64,000 nt of DNA from Hordeum vulgare subsp. vulgare (Eukaryota > Streptophyta > Magnoliopsida > Poales > Poaceae). Location: positions 23,729,267 through 23,793,266 of the forward strand of contig NC_058519.1 in NCBI RefSeq assembly GCF_904849725.1. The letters are read 5' to 3'. The notes under the pieces were generated by a model. It was not told where the DNA came from. It did not search any database and was given only the letters and a program-made list of their open reading frames with translations. The position numbers and the translations under genes were made by a program. The first letter of the stretch is position 1. The number at the start of each line of letters is the position of its first letter. Below are positions 34,449 through 45,163 of the stretch, piece after piece.

Positions 34449-34555
34449 CTCGAAATTTCAAGTGCTTCGGAGCGAAGGAAGTACGTACGTACCCTTGCCC
34501 AGCTGTGCGTCTCTACCGTCTAAGCGTCTCCTCCCTTATCACCTTATACATGTCC

Positions 34556-34563
34556 TATATAAA
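34556..34563 (+). promoter_or_regulatory. TATA box of the germin-like gene
   Basis: TATATAAA lies 58 bp upstream of the start codon, leaving room for a short 5' UTR beginning near 34590. CA-rich sequence between them is typical of cereal leader regions. Confidence 0.75.
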
Positions 34564-34620
34564 CACCACAAGAGCACACGCAGTACGTACCCAACATTCA
34601 GCAGAGCAGGCTAGCCCAGA

Positions 34621-35259
34621 ATGGCCAACGCAATGTTGCTCCCTGTGCTTATCTCCTTCCTCATCCTGCCCTTCTCCGCCCTGGCCCTGACCCAGGACTT
34701 CTGCGTGGCCGACCTGGCATGCCCCGACACGCCCGCTGGGTACCCGTGCAAGCCGGGCGTCGGCGCGGGCGACTTCTACTACCACGGCCTGGCCACCGCT
34801 GGCAACACCAGCAACCTCATCAAGGCGGCCGTCACACCGGCCTTCGTCGGCCAGTTCCCCGGCGTGAACGGGCTCGGCATCTCCGCCGCCAGGCTCGACA
34901 TCGCCGTCGGCGGCGTCGTGCCGCTGCACACCCACCCGGCCGCCTCCGAGCTGCTCTTCGTCACCGAGGGCACCATCCTCGCCGGCTTCATCAGCTCCTC
35001 CTCCAACACGGTCTACACAAAGACGCTCTACAAGGGCGACATCATGGTCTTCCCACAGGGCCTGCTCCACTACCAGTACAACGGCGGGGGCTCCTCGGCC
35101 GTCGCCCTCGTCGCCTTCAGCGGCCCCAACCCCGGCCTGCAGATCACCGACTACGCGCTCTTCGCCAACAACCTCCCGTCCGCCGTCGTCGAGACCGTCA
35201 CCTTCTTGGACGACGCGCAGGTCAAGAAGCTCAAGTCCGTGCTCGGCGGCAGCGGCTAA
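34621..35259 (+). CDS. Germin-like protein (cupin), secreted
   Basis: The 212-residue intronless ORF has the normal family length. Residues 1-22 or so form a signal peptide ([20 protein letters not shown]) with likely cleavage just before [10 protein letters not shown], giving an apoplastic protein. Cys28, Cys34 and Cys43 include the pair that makes the conserved N-terminal disulfide. Cupin motif 1 is complete, G97-x5-H103-x-H105-x4-E110-x6-G117. Motif 2 is complete, G139-x5-P145-x-G147-x2-H150-x3-N154. These supply the three His and one Glu that bind manganese. Asn62 (NTS) is a potential glycosylation site. Family members form oligomers in the cell wall; some have superoxide dismutase or oxalate oxidase activity and act in stress or pathogen response. 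Activity cannot be assigned from sequence. The wording resembles the subgroup that includes auxin-binding-protein-19/20-like GLPs. A clear TATA box precedes it. Confidence 0.95.
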   Translation: MANAMLLPVLISFLILPFSALALTQDFCVADLACPDTPAGYPCKPGVGAGDFYYHGLATAGNTSNLIKAAVTPAFVGQFPGVNGLGISAARLDIAVGGVVPLHTHPAASELLFVTEGTILAGFISSSSNTVYTKTLYKGDIMVFPQGLLHYQYNGGGSSAVALVAFSGPNPGLQITDYALFANNLPSAVVETVTFLDDAQVKKLKSVLGGSG

Positions 35260-36035
35260 TCAAGCTCTCTGCAAGGTGGTTTCTGTTGGTGTCACCGTGT
35301 GGTGCATGTTATGTTATATAGTGTGCGTGCACGCATCCATCGTCTATCGCCAATTGGAGATTCGTGCAACATTTTCTAGTTTTGTCAAAATTGTCTTGTC
35401 CTAAATTATTATTGTATAATGTTTTGTTGAGATTTTTTCTTCTTCTTTCAAAATGTATCATAATCTTTCACCGCGTACCAATATAACAGAGATTGTGTAT
35501 TTTATTTTTGTTAGTTTACTCTTATATAATTTTTAATACAATACAGACACAAGCGTTTATATACATGTGCACATATTCATCTTTATAAACGCACCCATGC
35601 ACACACCTTATCCCTATGAGCGTTTTCAATAAACTGAGACGACATATCATCTTGAGATTTACAAAGTCATCATTGATGTCTCGTTGTTGACGGAAACGTC
35701 TCCTCCCACTGAAAGCATATTGTCAGAAATTCAGGAATAATACAAGCAACAGGTCTTAAACTCTGGTGTGCTGAGGATACCACTATCCCTCTAACAATGC
35801 AACCACAGGTTGATGTGCATACTCTTATGTATTTAGAATGCACCATTTACAACCATGCAAAAAAAATACGTCATTTATATACCTTATCTTTATCGAACGA
35901 AACAAAAGGTTTATAGCGTTATTTCATATAATAGCTTGATATATACTGCTATATCATATCAACTATGCGCCCAAACAGTCCAAGCACTGAGCAACAAACA
36001 TATTTCAATTAGTTAATTAACCGGAGAACTGACGT
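35260..36035. other. Germin 3' flank; no further gene seen
   Basis: The proximal part is presumably 3' UTR and terminator (T-rich from about 35380). The rest is AT-rich intergenic sequence with no recognisable element. Confidence 0.4.
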
Positions 36036-36039
36036 ACAT

Positions 36040-38875
36040 GTTTTTTTACGGGAAGATTACTTTATTAACTCAAATAACAGTTAAATCATCCGCTAAGGAT
36101 TTAACAAGGAAACTAGGAGGTGCCTCGGCCCAAACAGAAGGGTTGTTTACACATCCCCATTTAGCTAACTAATGGCTACTACATTGGACTCTCTAAAACA
36201 ATGCTCAAGTGTAACCTTTTCGAAATCACACAGGATATTCCTGCAATCATCCAACACCGGTGCTGCCGTCATCGGAGGCCTTCAGCTCAAACTTAAGGCC
36301 AGCTTCAATCATTCAAAAAGTGCGGCTGCTTCGGCAACAACAACACCAGCCACATGTTGAAGCCTAGCTGTAGAAGCCGTGATGAAGTGCCCTTTATGAT
36401 CTCTGATAATTGCTCCACAAGCACCGGAGCTTGTTTCAACAGAAAAGGAAGCATCCACGTTTAGCACTAGATGCCCAGCTAGGACAGAAGGCCATCTATT
36501 TGACTTTGCATCTATCAAGACCTTTCCTGCAGCACGCACATAGTTTAGAGCGAGTGCCATGATAGCAGGTGCCGTTCTCTCTGACGTTTGCACCTCCTCT
36601 CCTTCAACAAACTCTCACCGTTGCCACCACAAATACCAACATGTTATAGCTATTAATTCTGATAGCTCGACCGGACCCATATATGGACCAGCATCGCAAA
36701 GTAGGAAATCAATAACGGTTGCAACTGATCGATCCACCTCAGCAGCCAACCGGATCTTTGTGCTTATTCCAGGAGCCTCCCAAACAGCCCTCAACCGAAC
36801 ACACTTGAAGAGGACATGTGAAATGTCCTCTGCACCCGCTTGACATATTGGACATTGGGATATCTTTCCTATATGGCGATTTGCAAGGACGCTAAAGCAT
36901 GGGATAGTATTGTGTAAGCAATGCCAGATGACTTTTTTTTATCTTTGGTGGAACCTTCAAACTCCATAACTTGCGCCAGATTGGATGTGGAGTTGAGGAG
37001 TAGTGCACTAGGCCCATATTGTCCTGATCAAAGTTTTCCTTCCATTGTTTATAGTAAGCAGAGCGAACCGACAACACCCCATTCTTCGCTAAATGCCATG
37101 CAATAAAATCTTCTATCTCCACATGAAATATAGGAATTTGCAAGATACATTCAGCGTTAATGTGCCAAAAATTCTCTTGGATCGGCTGCTCATCCCACTC
37201 CGGTGGTTGGGTCTAATAACTCACAAACCCGGGTTAGAACTTCATTGTCCCTAATTGTGATGATTTTCTTGGATGCACTATTTGGTATTCAGCAGTCGTT
37301 CCATATTTTATCTTTGTACCGTCTCCCACTCTCCAAATGCAGCCCATTTTAAAAGTTTAGATACCTGCCCAAATATTTGCCACACGAGGATCCCTTTTTA
37401 AGTCCGCAGTTGAGAATGTCTCCTGTAGATAATATCTTGCTCTGAGGACACGAACACACAAGGAACCATGGTTCTCAATGAGCCTCCAACACTGTTTGGC
37501 TAGCATCGCCAAATTGAAACTATGGACATCTCTTAAGGCCATACCACCTTTCTCCTTTGGCACACACATTTTCCAAACCAATGCATCTTACGATCATTTT
37601 CCCCATCACCCCACCAGAAGTGTGGCATTGTGTTAGTGATTCCCTTACAAAAAAAAATCAGGAATTTGAACACACTCATCACATATGTTGGGATAGCTTG
37701 GTCCACCGCTTTCAGTAATGCCTCATTTCCTCCATAGGAGAGAGTCCTCTCTTTCCATCCATTTACCATAGCCTGAATCCTCTCAATGATATGTTTGAAG
37801 CAATCTAATCGATCTACTCCAATCATGGACGGGAGCCCCAAGTATTTATCCGAGAGGGATTCTATCATAATGTTCAAAATTTGACAAACTTCGGCCTTTA
37901 CCTCCACATCCATGTTCGGACTGAAGAAAATTGAACACTTTGCTTCACTCACCAATTACCCTAAAGCTGCACAATATTCATCCAAAACCCCATACAATGT
38001 GTTTGCATTAGATGCATCTGCTCTCATGAGTATAAGTGAATCGTCGACGAACAATAAATGAGAAATTGTTGGGGAGTCCCTAAACACCTGAACACCATTT
38101 AGATTGCCTGCTCCTTCCTCATGATTAACTAGGGCTAATAATCCCTCTACAAATATGGGAAGAGTGGATCCCCTGTCTCAATCCCCTTGTTGGAGTAGAA
38201 TGTAGTGTCTCATTAGAATTAAATCGTACCTTATACTCAACAGAAGTAACACAAGACATGCCTAGCTTGATCCAACTTGCATCAAAACCTAGCTTGGACA
38301 AAATTGCCTCCACAAACACCCACTCAATGTGGTCATATGCTTTGTGCATGTCCAACTTTACCGCACAGGCTCCTAATTTACCTTTCTTCCTCTTGTTCAT
38401 GGTATAAAAACACTCATAAGACACAATTAGATTATCCATTATAATACGTTCAGGAACAAATGCACTTTGGGTTACACTCGTTATATCCGATAGTAAGACC
38501 TTCAGTCTTGATGCCAACATCTTTGAGATCACTTTGTAGACCACATTGCATAAACTGATTGACTGAAATTGGGCGACCTTCTCGGGGTTATCAACTTTGG
38601 GAATCAAAAAAATTGTAGTGGAGTTCCATCCTTCAGGGATAACCCCTGAGTTGATGGCTGCCAATATTTCCTTAGTCCAATCATCACTTAAGAGCGGCCA
38701 AAACTTCTGATAAAAAAAATGCATGTACACCTGCTGGTCCTGGTGCTTTCATGTCACCTATGTTGAATAAGGCGTTTTTGATCTCCTCCTATGTATAGAA
38801 ATGATGCACATGTTTATTGTGCACATTAGTCGGTAAATTCTTGGATAAAAAATAGCCTACATAAATCAGATTGGA
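36040..38875 (-). mobile_element. 5'-truncated LINE (L1-type)
   Basis: On the minus strand, from about 38875, it begins inside ORF2 just before the RT signature (EEIKNALFNIGDMKAPGPAG). It then shows the RT core (STTIFLIPKVDNPEKVAQF, SLCNVVYKVISKMLASRL, KLDMHKAYDHIEWVF, LLFVDDSLIL), the connection region (SDKYLGLPSMIGVDRL, KMHWFGK), a zinc-binding region with IAWHLAKNGVLSVRSAYY, and an RNase H-like domain (LNVDASFSVETSSGACGAII). A T tract at about 36042-36048 marks the 3' tail. GGAGAAC occurs at both flanks, possibly an eroded target duplication. Confidence 0.85.
36309..38770 (-). pseudogene. LINE ORF2 (RT-RNase H), broken
   Basis: Frames at 38730-38125, 37955-37533, 37581-37357, 37143-36892 and 36593-36309 carry successive ORF2 domains. 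Stops and frameshifts lie between them, so no intact product is possible. It is a different copy from the LINE at 27493-31511, with clearly different residues at aligned motifs. Confidence 0.8.
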
Positions 38876-39200
38876 GAACCTGATGGACGTCAGGACGTGG
38901 ATAGTTGGTCGGTGCTGGTAAATTTAATCTCCCAATCGATCCGGCCATAGCCAGCCCGGCGCTGATTTCTGATAAAATTCATGGGGCAAGTTATGTCGCT
39001 TGCGATCGCGCACCGGCGGCAAGCATGTATGATGAGGTTGGGGAATTCGAGAAGACCGAAAAAGAAGTGACGACCAAATTTATCAGGAGTGGGGCCAGTC
39101 GAAATGGGTCAAGGGAGTCAAAATCGATAATTAGCGAGTGCTCCTTTTAAAGATCATTCTCATCCTAGGTCGCAACAAGTAGCACCTTGGGAGTTTTCCC
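38876..39200. other. No gene recognised
   Basis: Moderately GC-rich; an 81-codon plus frame (38905-39150) has no recognised motif. Confidence 0.35.
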
Positions 39201-40170
39201 TTTTTTTCACAGATTCGTTTTCTCAAAACGTTTTACCTCCTAAACCATGCGTCAAAATCTCGAACCTTTTCATCGTTGGCTTTCTTGCGTCGAGATTTTC
39301 GAAACTAGATCCCATGTTGATAGGTTTGACGAACTTTTTTTCACAAAAATAACGGATCAAAAAAAACGTGCCACCCACAATAGAAAACAAACTGCATGAT
39401 TTTTCAAAATTATCCGTGTTTCGAAAAACAATTGACAGATTTAAGAAAATGTTCTTGTTTAATAAATTCATAATTTTATAAAAATATTTGTGTTTCAAAA
39501 ATTGTTCTCCTTTTCTAGAGTTGTTCACAATTTTCATAAAATGTTCATGTTCAATAAATAGTTTCATTCTCAAAATTTGTTCATGGCTTTCATTAAAATG
39601 TTTATTTTGAAAAAGTGTCCTGTGATTTCAAAAATCAAATCAAATTTGATCATACGTGAATAAAATTGGAAAAGAAGAGAATTTTTTGAAATTTGTAAAC
39701 AATTTTTTAAAAGAGAAACTGCTTTTGAAATCTAGAACATTTTCTAAATGATTTTCTGAAAGTGGGCACTTTTGAAATTTGAGAAAAAAAACCATGGTTT
39801 TTTTTTGAATATTTTGACTATTTTTAGATAAAGGGAACATTGTTTCAAAATATGAACATATATTCCAAAAACATTTGTACTATTTTTAGATAAAGGGAAC
39901 ATTGTTTCAAACTCTGAACGTATATTCCAAAAAGCAGGAACATTTTTTCAATTGTGACAAAATTTTGAAAATATGAACATTATTTCAAAAATATATACAA
40001 ATTTTGGCAACAAGAACATTTTTGAATATTCCAAAAAATATTTGAAATTTTTGAAAAGATTAGAAAGAAAAAGGGTAAATAATATCAACAACGAAAAGAA
40101 AGAACACACAAAACGAAAAAAAGAAAGAACAGAATAAGGCACTGAAGAAAACCGGAAAAACAAGCAAATG
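39200..40170. repeat. AT-rich degenerate repeat block
   Basis: Variations on TTTCAAAAATTGTTC and AAAATGTTCATG dominate 39400-39620. The complementary orientation (GAACATTGTTTCAAAATATG, AAAATATGAACATT) dominates 39830-40060, so the block has an approximate inverted organisation about a centre near 39700. Similar words occur in the Helitron arms near 4200-4800 and at 40500-40760. No coding potential. Confidence 0.5.
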
Positions 40171-40755
40171 AACTGCCTGCCGAGGGCAGATGGGCCGGGC
40201 CAGTTGATCGAGCTCCTGTGTGGTTATCCGACTATTTGACGCAAAGACCGTTAATACGGTTTTCCCACACCCCCGGGGTAGGATTTGTCACGCTAGTAGC
40301 TAGACAGACTGGGCGAGCCGTAGCGGGCCGGCCCACTCAGTACTTGTTACTACTTTTGTTGCTTTTACGTACTCTTTTACATATTTTGTTTTAAATATTA
40401 TAAATACATTATTTCAGAAATTAATTTACTTAAGATTATAAATATTCCCTTCACATGTTTTACAAAATATTATGCACTATAAAGATATTATTTGTGGAAT
40501 TCTAACAACATATTTATAAAATCCGAAAAACAAATGTTCATGTCATTTAGGAAATGTTCACATGTTTCAGAAAATATCGTGAAATTTACTAATAATGTTT
40601 ACACATTGTAAAAAAAATGTTCATGCAATTTAAAAAATATATAAACATGGGGCATGATATATTTTTAAAAATGTTCACACATTTCAGAACTATGTTCTTC
40701 ACGTGTCTTTAAAATGTTCATACAATGTAAAAAATGTTTCATACCATTGAAAAAA
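40171..40755. other. Unassigned; GC-rich then AT-rich
   Basis: GC-rich words GGGCCGGGCC (about 40193) and GGGCCGGCCC (about 40326) bracket about 140 bp. After that the AT-rich AAAATGTTCA-type repeats resume. No gene seen. Confidence 0.35.
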
Positions 40756-40759
40756 TGTG

Positions 40760-41052
40760 CTCCCTCCGTTTCTTTTTACTCCGCGTATAAGATTTGGTCA
40801 AAGTCAAACAACATAAAGTTTGACCAAATTTATATCAAAAAATATGAATATCTATTGTATTAAAATTATATAGTATAAAAATACATCTCATGATGCATCT
40901 AATAATATGGATTTCATGTTGTGAATGTTGATATTTTTTAATATAAAATTAGTCAAACTTTACAAACCTTGACTTTGACCAAAACTAAACCTTATATGCA
41001 GACTAAAAAAAACACCAAACCTTATATGTAGACTAAAAAGAAACGGAGGGAG
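40760..41052. mobile_element. Stowaway-type MITE, about 293 bp
   Basis: Ends are CTCCCTCCGTTTCTTTTTAC and AAAAAGAAACGGAGGGAG, with TA after the right end (41053-41054); the left TA is eroded to TG. The interior has the usual TTTGGTCAAAGTCAAAC and GACTTTGACCAAA inverted segments. A short duplication (ACCTTATATGCAGACTAAAA / ACCTTATATGTAGACTAAAA) lies near the right end. Confidence 0.85.
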
Positions 41053-41054
41053 TA

Positions 41055-41668
41055 CATGACATATAGAAAAAAATTGTTCGTTCCAAAATATGTCCATGAT
41101 AGTTTTTGAAAAAAATGTACAAACTGTTCGTGTATTTTTTTCATATTTTCTATGTCTTTTTAAATACTATTTAACATGTATTCAAAAAATCGAACATGTA
41201 TCTGAAAAGTTTTACAAAGGAAGTTCTACTACCGGTCTATAGAACCTTTCCAAAACCGCTTTAATGCGCTAACAGGCTAAAACAAGCGCATTCTTTTTTT
41301 TTAATGCCTCCCAGCGCTAGAGGGAAGGCGAGGCTACGTCTCGCAATAAGGGGGGCATAGTAACGCGGCAATGCACTTGGACCTTTTTTTTCATGATGTC
41401 CATGTCCAATGGGATCCAAGCTACTAGAAATTCAATCCCACATTTACTTTTGACACTTCCCCATGAATTCCAGCTTATATAGCTTTATTTCCAAGTTTCC
41501 AAGGTGATGCACACATATGCACAGGGTGATCACATAACTTGCAGCAGAGAGGCCACGTCAATCAATTATTGGTCACGTATATACTTGAGTTGATTGACTC
41601 CCTATGGCCCTATCTACCAACCTCAGATGGCAGAGTTCCCTCTGCATGCAGGCAGTTATCTTACTAGA
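41055..41668. other. 3' flank of the BCKDH-E2 gene
   Basis: No element recognised. The part next to 41669 is presumably the 3' UTR of the minus-strand gene. Confidence 0.4.
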
Positions 41669-44600
41669 TCACCGCGTGTGCAGCAAGAGCAGCTCCGGCT
41701 TCTCCACCAGGCTTTTCCACTCGTTGCAAAACCTTGCAACCGTGGCACCGTCGACGACTCTGTGATCGGCTCCGACGGTCACCTACACATGCCATACAAC
41801 AGGATGTCCGAGTAAGTCCGTGCAAGTGTGAAGAAATGTAAGGCCAGCGCTAGGTACGTAAAGCGCTTATGGTAACGATCGTACATTGATCATTGAGGAC
41901 GGGTAAACGTTTTCGTCATCGTCAAAGCGAGGAAGCTTCTGAATGCGGCCAAGAGCAATGATCGCAACCTCGGGTAGGTTGAGAACCGGGGACCCAAACT
42001 TGCCACCGATGGCGCCTATGTTGCTCAGCGTTATGGTTCCACCAGTGATATCGTTGGTGCTTAGTCTGTTGTGCAATGCCATCTCGTGTAATCTTGACAG
42101 TTCCTTCGTGATCTGGTGTAATCATGTGAAAAAATTGGGCAGGCAAGCCACAAAAGAAACTACGGCCAAATGAAGATTTGATTGAATGGACTACAGGTTT
42201 ATAGTCATCTACGGGTAATATTCAGTTTGACAGGCCGCCTAACTACAAATCTTTCTGATATTTATCTAGGTTGCTATCTTAATACAGGATGACATTATTA
42301 TTTTTTATCATACGAAATTTATCATGAATTTAGGGAGGAAAGAATTTGTTGCTGACCTCCAATATAGAAAGTGACTGGACTTTCTTGATGCTTGGCACCA
42401 CTAATCCCTGTGCGGTAGCCATAGCTACCCCTATATTGTGGGATCCTAAACAAATAACAAAACAATGTAATGACTAATGAGCCATGACACCTTCAGTACA
42501 AAAGGTGACTAGCGGATAAATAATGACAGCATAACACGGTGCAGTTTGAAAGGAAGAAAAGATACAATAGTATTATTTAGAAATCACGTTTTCTATCTTA
42601 TTGCAAACTTTTTTTTGCAGGGAAATTTTATCTTATTGCAAATTAGTGAACAAATAAAACAAAATCTAGCTTGTAAGACATGGTAATTGGAGAACATCCA
42701 GCCCAACAGAAGCATAGCATGACTTTTTTTTGTTAGAGGTTGGTTGATAAGGAGAGCTGCAAGGTTTGACAGGTGGATCCCTGGTTTTCATGTAGGCACA
42801 CGCAAAAATAACATGTTTACAAAAATATCATGTTGAGGATGCGATATATGCATATCCTCTACAAGGGATTTCGAAACACTTACCCCTGAGTGACCCCCTG
42901 AATTGTTTTAAGATAATTTGCCAGAATTATGGTAGCAGGAGTGCAAACTCAGAGATTGCATACCTTTGAGAGTAACTTCATTAGTTTCTTCAATGAAAGA
43001 GCTGTTCAACAAAGGATATTTACTCAGTGCCACAGAAAGAGATTTTATGAGGAATGGAAGGAAGGTGTGCTTCACATCATGATCCTTATTCTCCTTCTGA
43101 AATGATGCCTTCAGTTTTACAAGAGCATCACAGTTTATTTCCTCCAGATAGTGAAAATGCGGTACTTTTGCAGCCAGGCTCATTGATTTCACCATTGATC
43201 TCTGGTAACCCCTGAAGAAAGACATGTTGAAGTGGTTATGTACGTTTTTTTTTTCGAGAAGGAGGTTAAACCTCCGGCGTATGCACCACTGTGGTTATGT
43301 ACGTGACCAACCATTTCAAATCAGATTATAAAGAAATGTCATAATACCTGAGAGGGATTCTCTTATCTTCGTAAAAGTGTGGATCAAGTAATGGTTTTCC
43401 TTCATCCGGTAACTCAACTTGACCAACATCCTCTTCCAAAGATGATTGCGGCTCCTGGAGAAGGCCCTTGCTGGCAGCGTAATTCAGCACATCTTCTTTC
43501 AAAACTCTACCATCTCTTCCTGTACCCTGAATATCATCGATGTTGAGCCCATACTGCTTCACTAGATGCCTGACGGCTGGCGTGGAGAGAGATCCACGGG
43601 GAGCATTGCCTTCCCTTGAAGGAGTTGTAGTATCCACTCCAAGTGGAATGTCGGGGGATGAAGCCATGCTATCATGAGGTACAACTTGACTGCCGCTGAC
43701 AACCATCTTAAGTAAAGTTTCACCGACCTAAGAAGCACATACTAACTTGAGAAAATTGAGGAGGAAGTCAAATAAAATTTATTCAGATTGAAACAACTTC
43801 TAGAGGAATAATAATGCTAGAATTTCCAAGATGTAGTAAAACAAAAGGAATACCAGCACCAACAAAAAATGAAGCATTTATAAGAATATATAATCCAAAG
43901 CTACCTTTACTATGTCACCAGGTGCAAACTGAATCTGATGTACTGTTCCCTTGAAACGACTTGTAATTTCAATGGTTGCCTTGTCGCTCTGTACCTCACA
44001 GAGCTGCTGAAACTCATCTACCTGGTCGCCCTGCCAAATGAACAAGTGAAAGAACAAGTCGAAATTGAGATGAAACCAATACGTAACAAACACAAAACTG
44101 ACAGGCTGGGTTCGAATCGTGTTGCGCATTCTTCAGATTGTGGGTAGTAGATCACACTATATGCAATCAAACACCATCCCAATCGGGCGACCAACAAGCA
44201 ACCGAGCCTCACCGCTCGGCTACAAGGAGCGATCGCCGGCGTGCACCGAAGTTCGAACAGTATGATTCCGCAAAGCATTTTGCCAAAAGCAGAGGGCTAA
44301 GTTGTACGGTAACAAAGGAAGGAGGCGGCACGGACGGGGCTCACCTCGCTGACGAACCAGCGCAGCAGCTCGCACTCGGCGATCCCTTCCCCCGTCTGCG
44401 CGAGGGGCACCTCCACCAGCTCGGCGGGGGGCTCCCTCGCCGCGGAGGCGGAGGCGGAGGCGTCGGTGCCGAGCCACCTGCCGGCCCCGCGCGCCGCGGC
44501 GGCGGCTTGGAACGGGGGCGGGGAGAGGGGGAGGAGGAGGCGGCGCAGCGGCGGCGAGGCGGCGCCCGCGGCAGGTCCCGCCGGCGGACGGGGACGCGGC

Positions 44601-44674
44601 GCCGCGGGGCGCGGGGCGGCGGGGAGGAGGACGGGGCAGCGGCGGGAGCGGGAGGCGAGCCGCCTCCAGGCCAT
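41669..44674 (-). CDS. BCE2: Branched-chain 2-oxoacid dehydrogenase E2 (dihydrolipoyl acyltransferase), mitochondrial
   Basis: Seven exons, read 44674-44345, 44030-43905, 43727-43348, 43211-42964, 42445-42357, 42112-41885 and 41782-41669. All introns are GT-AG and phases are consistent; they join to 1515 bp, 504 residues plus TGA. The enzyme transfers the branched acyl group from lipoate to CoA in leucine, isoleucine and valine breakdown, with E1 and E3. Residues 1-80 are Arg/Pro/Ala-rich, as in mitochondrial presequences. The lipoyl domain is about 86-160, with Lys127 in QSDKA as the lipoylation site. The E1/E3-binding domain is about 197-235 (STPAVRHL, GTGRDGRVLKEDVL). The catalytic domain is about 280-504, with FGSPVLNLPEVAI and the active-site H474-R-V-V-D478-G. 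The last three sites make a functional gene likely. The symbol follows Arabidopsis BCE2. Confidence 0.95.
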
Positions 44675-44684
44675 GTGTGTGTGT

Positions 44685-44712
44685 GGGGGGGGGGGGGGGG
44701 GGGGGGGGGGGG
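44685..44712 (-). repeat. G28 homopolymer just upstream of the BCKDH-E2 start codon
   Basis: An uninterrupted run of 28 G on the plus strand (C on the coding strand) begins 11 bp upstream of the ATG and is joined to a short GT repeat (44675-44685). It lies in the presumed 5' UTR. Homopolymers of this length are prone to length variation and sequencing error. Confidence 0.85.
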
Positions 44713-44855
44713 CTACGGGGGGAGATGGTGGTGCTGGTGGTGGTGCGTGGGGGCTTGCGACCATGGAGGGAAGTAGGCAGCGGAGGAGGAAGAGGAGTGC
44801 GGGGCAGTGCAACTGCCAGCAGCCAGCTCCGTCTGCTACATGGGCGCTGAGGTGT

Positions 44856-44891
44856 TGATCTGATCTGATCTGCTCTGCTCTGCTCTGCTCG
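44856..44891. repeat. Pentanucleotide microsatellite
   Basis: About three GATCT units followed by four TGCTC units. It is in the presumed promoter or 5' UTR of the BCKDH-E2 gene, about 190 bp upstream of the ATG. Confidence 0.8.
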
Positions 44892-45020
44892 ACAGAGTGA
44901 CGAGGGACTGGTGCGGGTGTAGCAGCTGGCTGGTCTGGTGTGCTAAATGCGAAGGGCACGTGTATAATGCCTTCGTGGTAACCACCACATGACCAAAACG
45001 TTTGGTATTTCTCATCCATA

Positions 45021-45030
45021 CTATATATAA
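45021..45030 (-). promoter_or_regulatory. Possible TATA box of the BCKDH-E2 gene
   Basis: TTATATATAG on the minus strand lies about 350 bp upstream of the ATG, between the coding exon and a Stowaway MITE. It would imply a 5' UTR of about 300 bp, which is long but possible. A TATA-less start nearer the ATG is the alternative. Confidence 0.3.
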
Positions 45031-45037
45031 CATAATA

Positions 45038-45161
45038 GTCCCTCTGTTTCAAAAAATTTGTCTTAAATTTATTTAGATATAAATGTATCTAGTTATATTT
45101 TTATATTTAGATATATTTATTTCTAAACAAACATAACACAAAAATTTTGAAACAGAAGGAG
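45038..45161. mobile_element. Stowaway MITE
   Basis: The left end GTCCCTCTGTTTCAAAAAAT and the right end ATTTTGAAACAGAAGGAG are inverted repeats flanked by TA (45036-45037, 45162-45163). 124 bp. It sits immediately upstream of the BCKDH-E2 promoter region. Confidence 0.85.
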
Positions 45162-45163
45162 TA

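Noticed and set aside
38776..38900. Exact target-site duplication for the second LINE
   Set aside because: GGAGAAC occurs at both flanks but the surrounding bases do not align cleanly, so it is noted only as possible.
44138..44858. Gly/Arg-rich plus-strand frames over BCKDH-E2 exon 1
   Set aside because: Antisense of a presequence-coding exon and a G homopolymer; low complexity.
44675..45052. Extension of BCKDH-E2 upstream of ATG 44674 to 45052
   Set aside because: It would translate the C28 tract and promoter microsatellite; the MAWRRL start gives a normal mitochondrial presequence.
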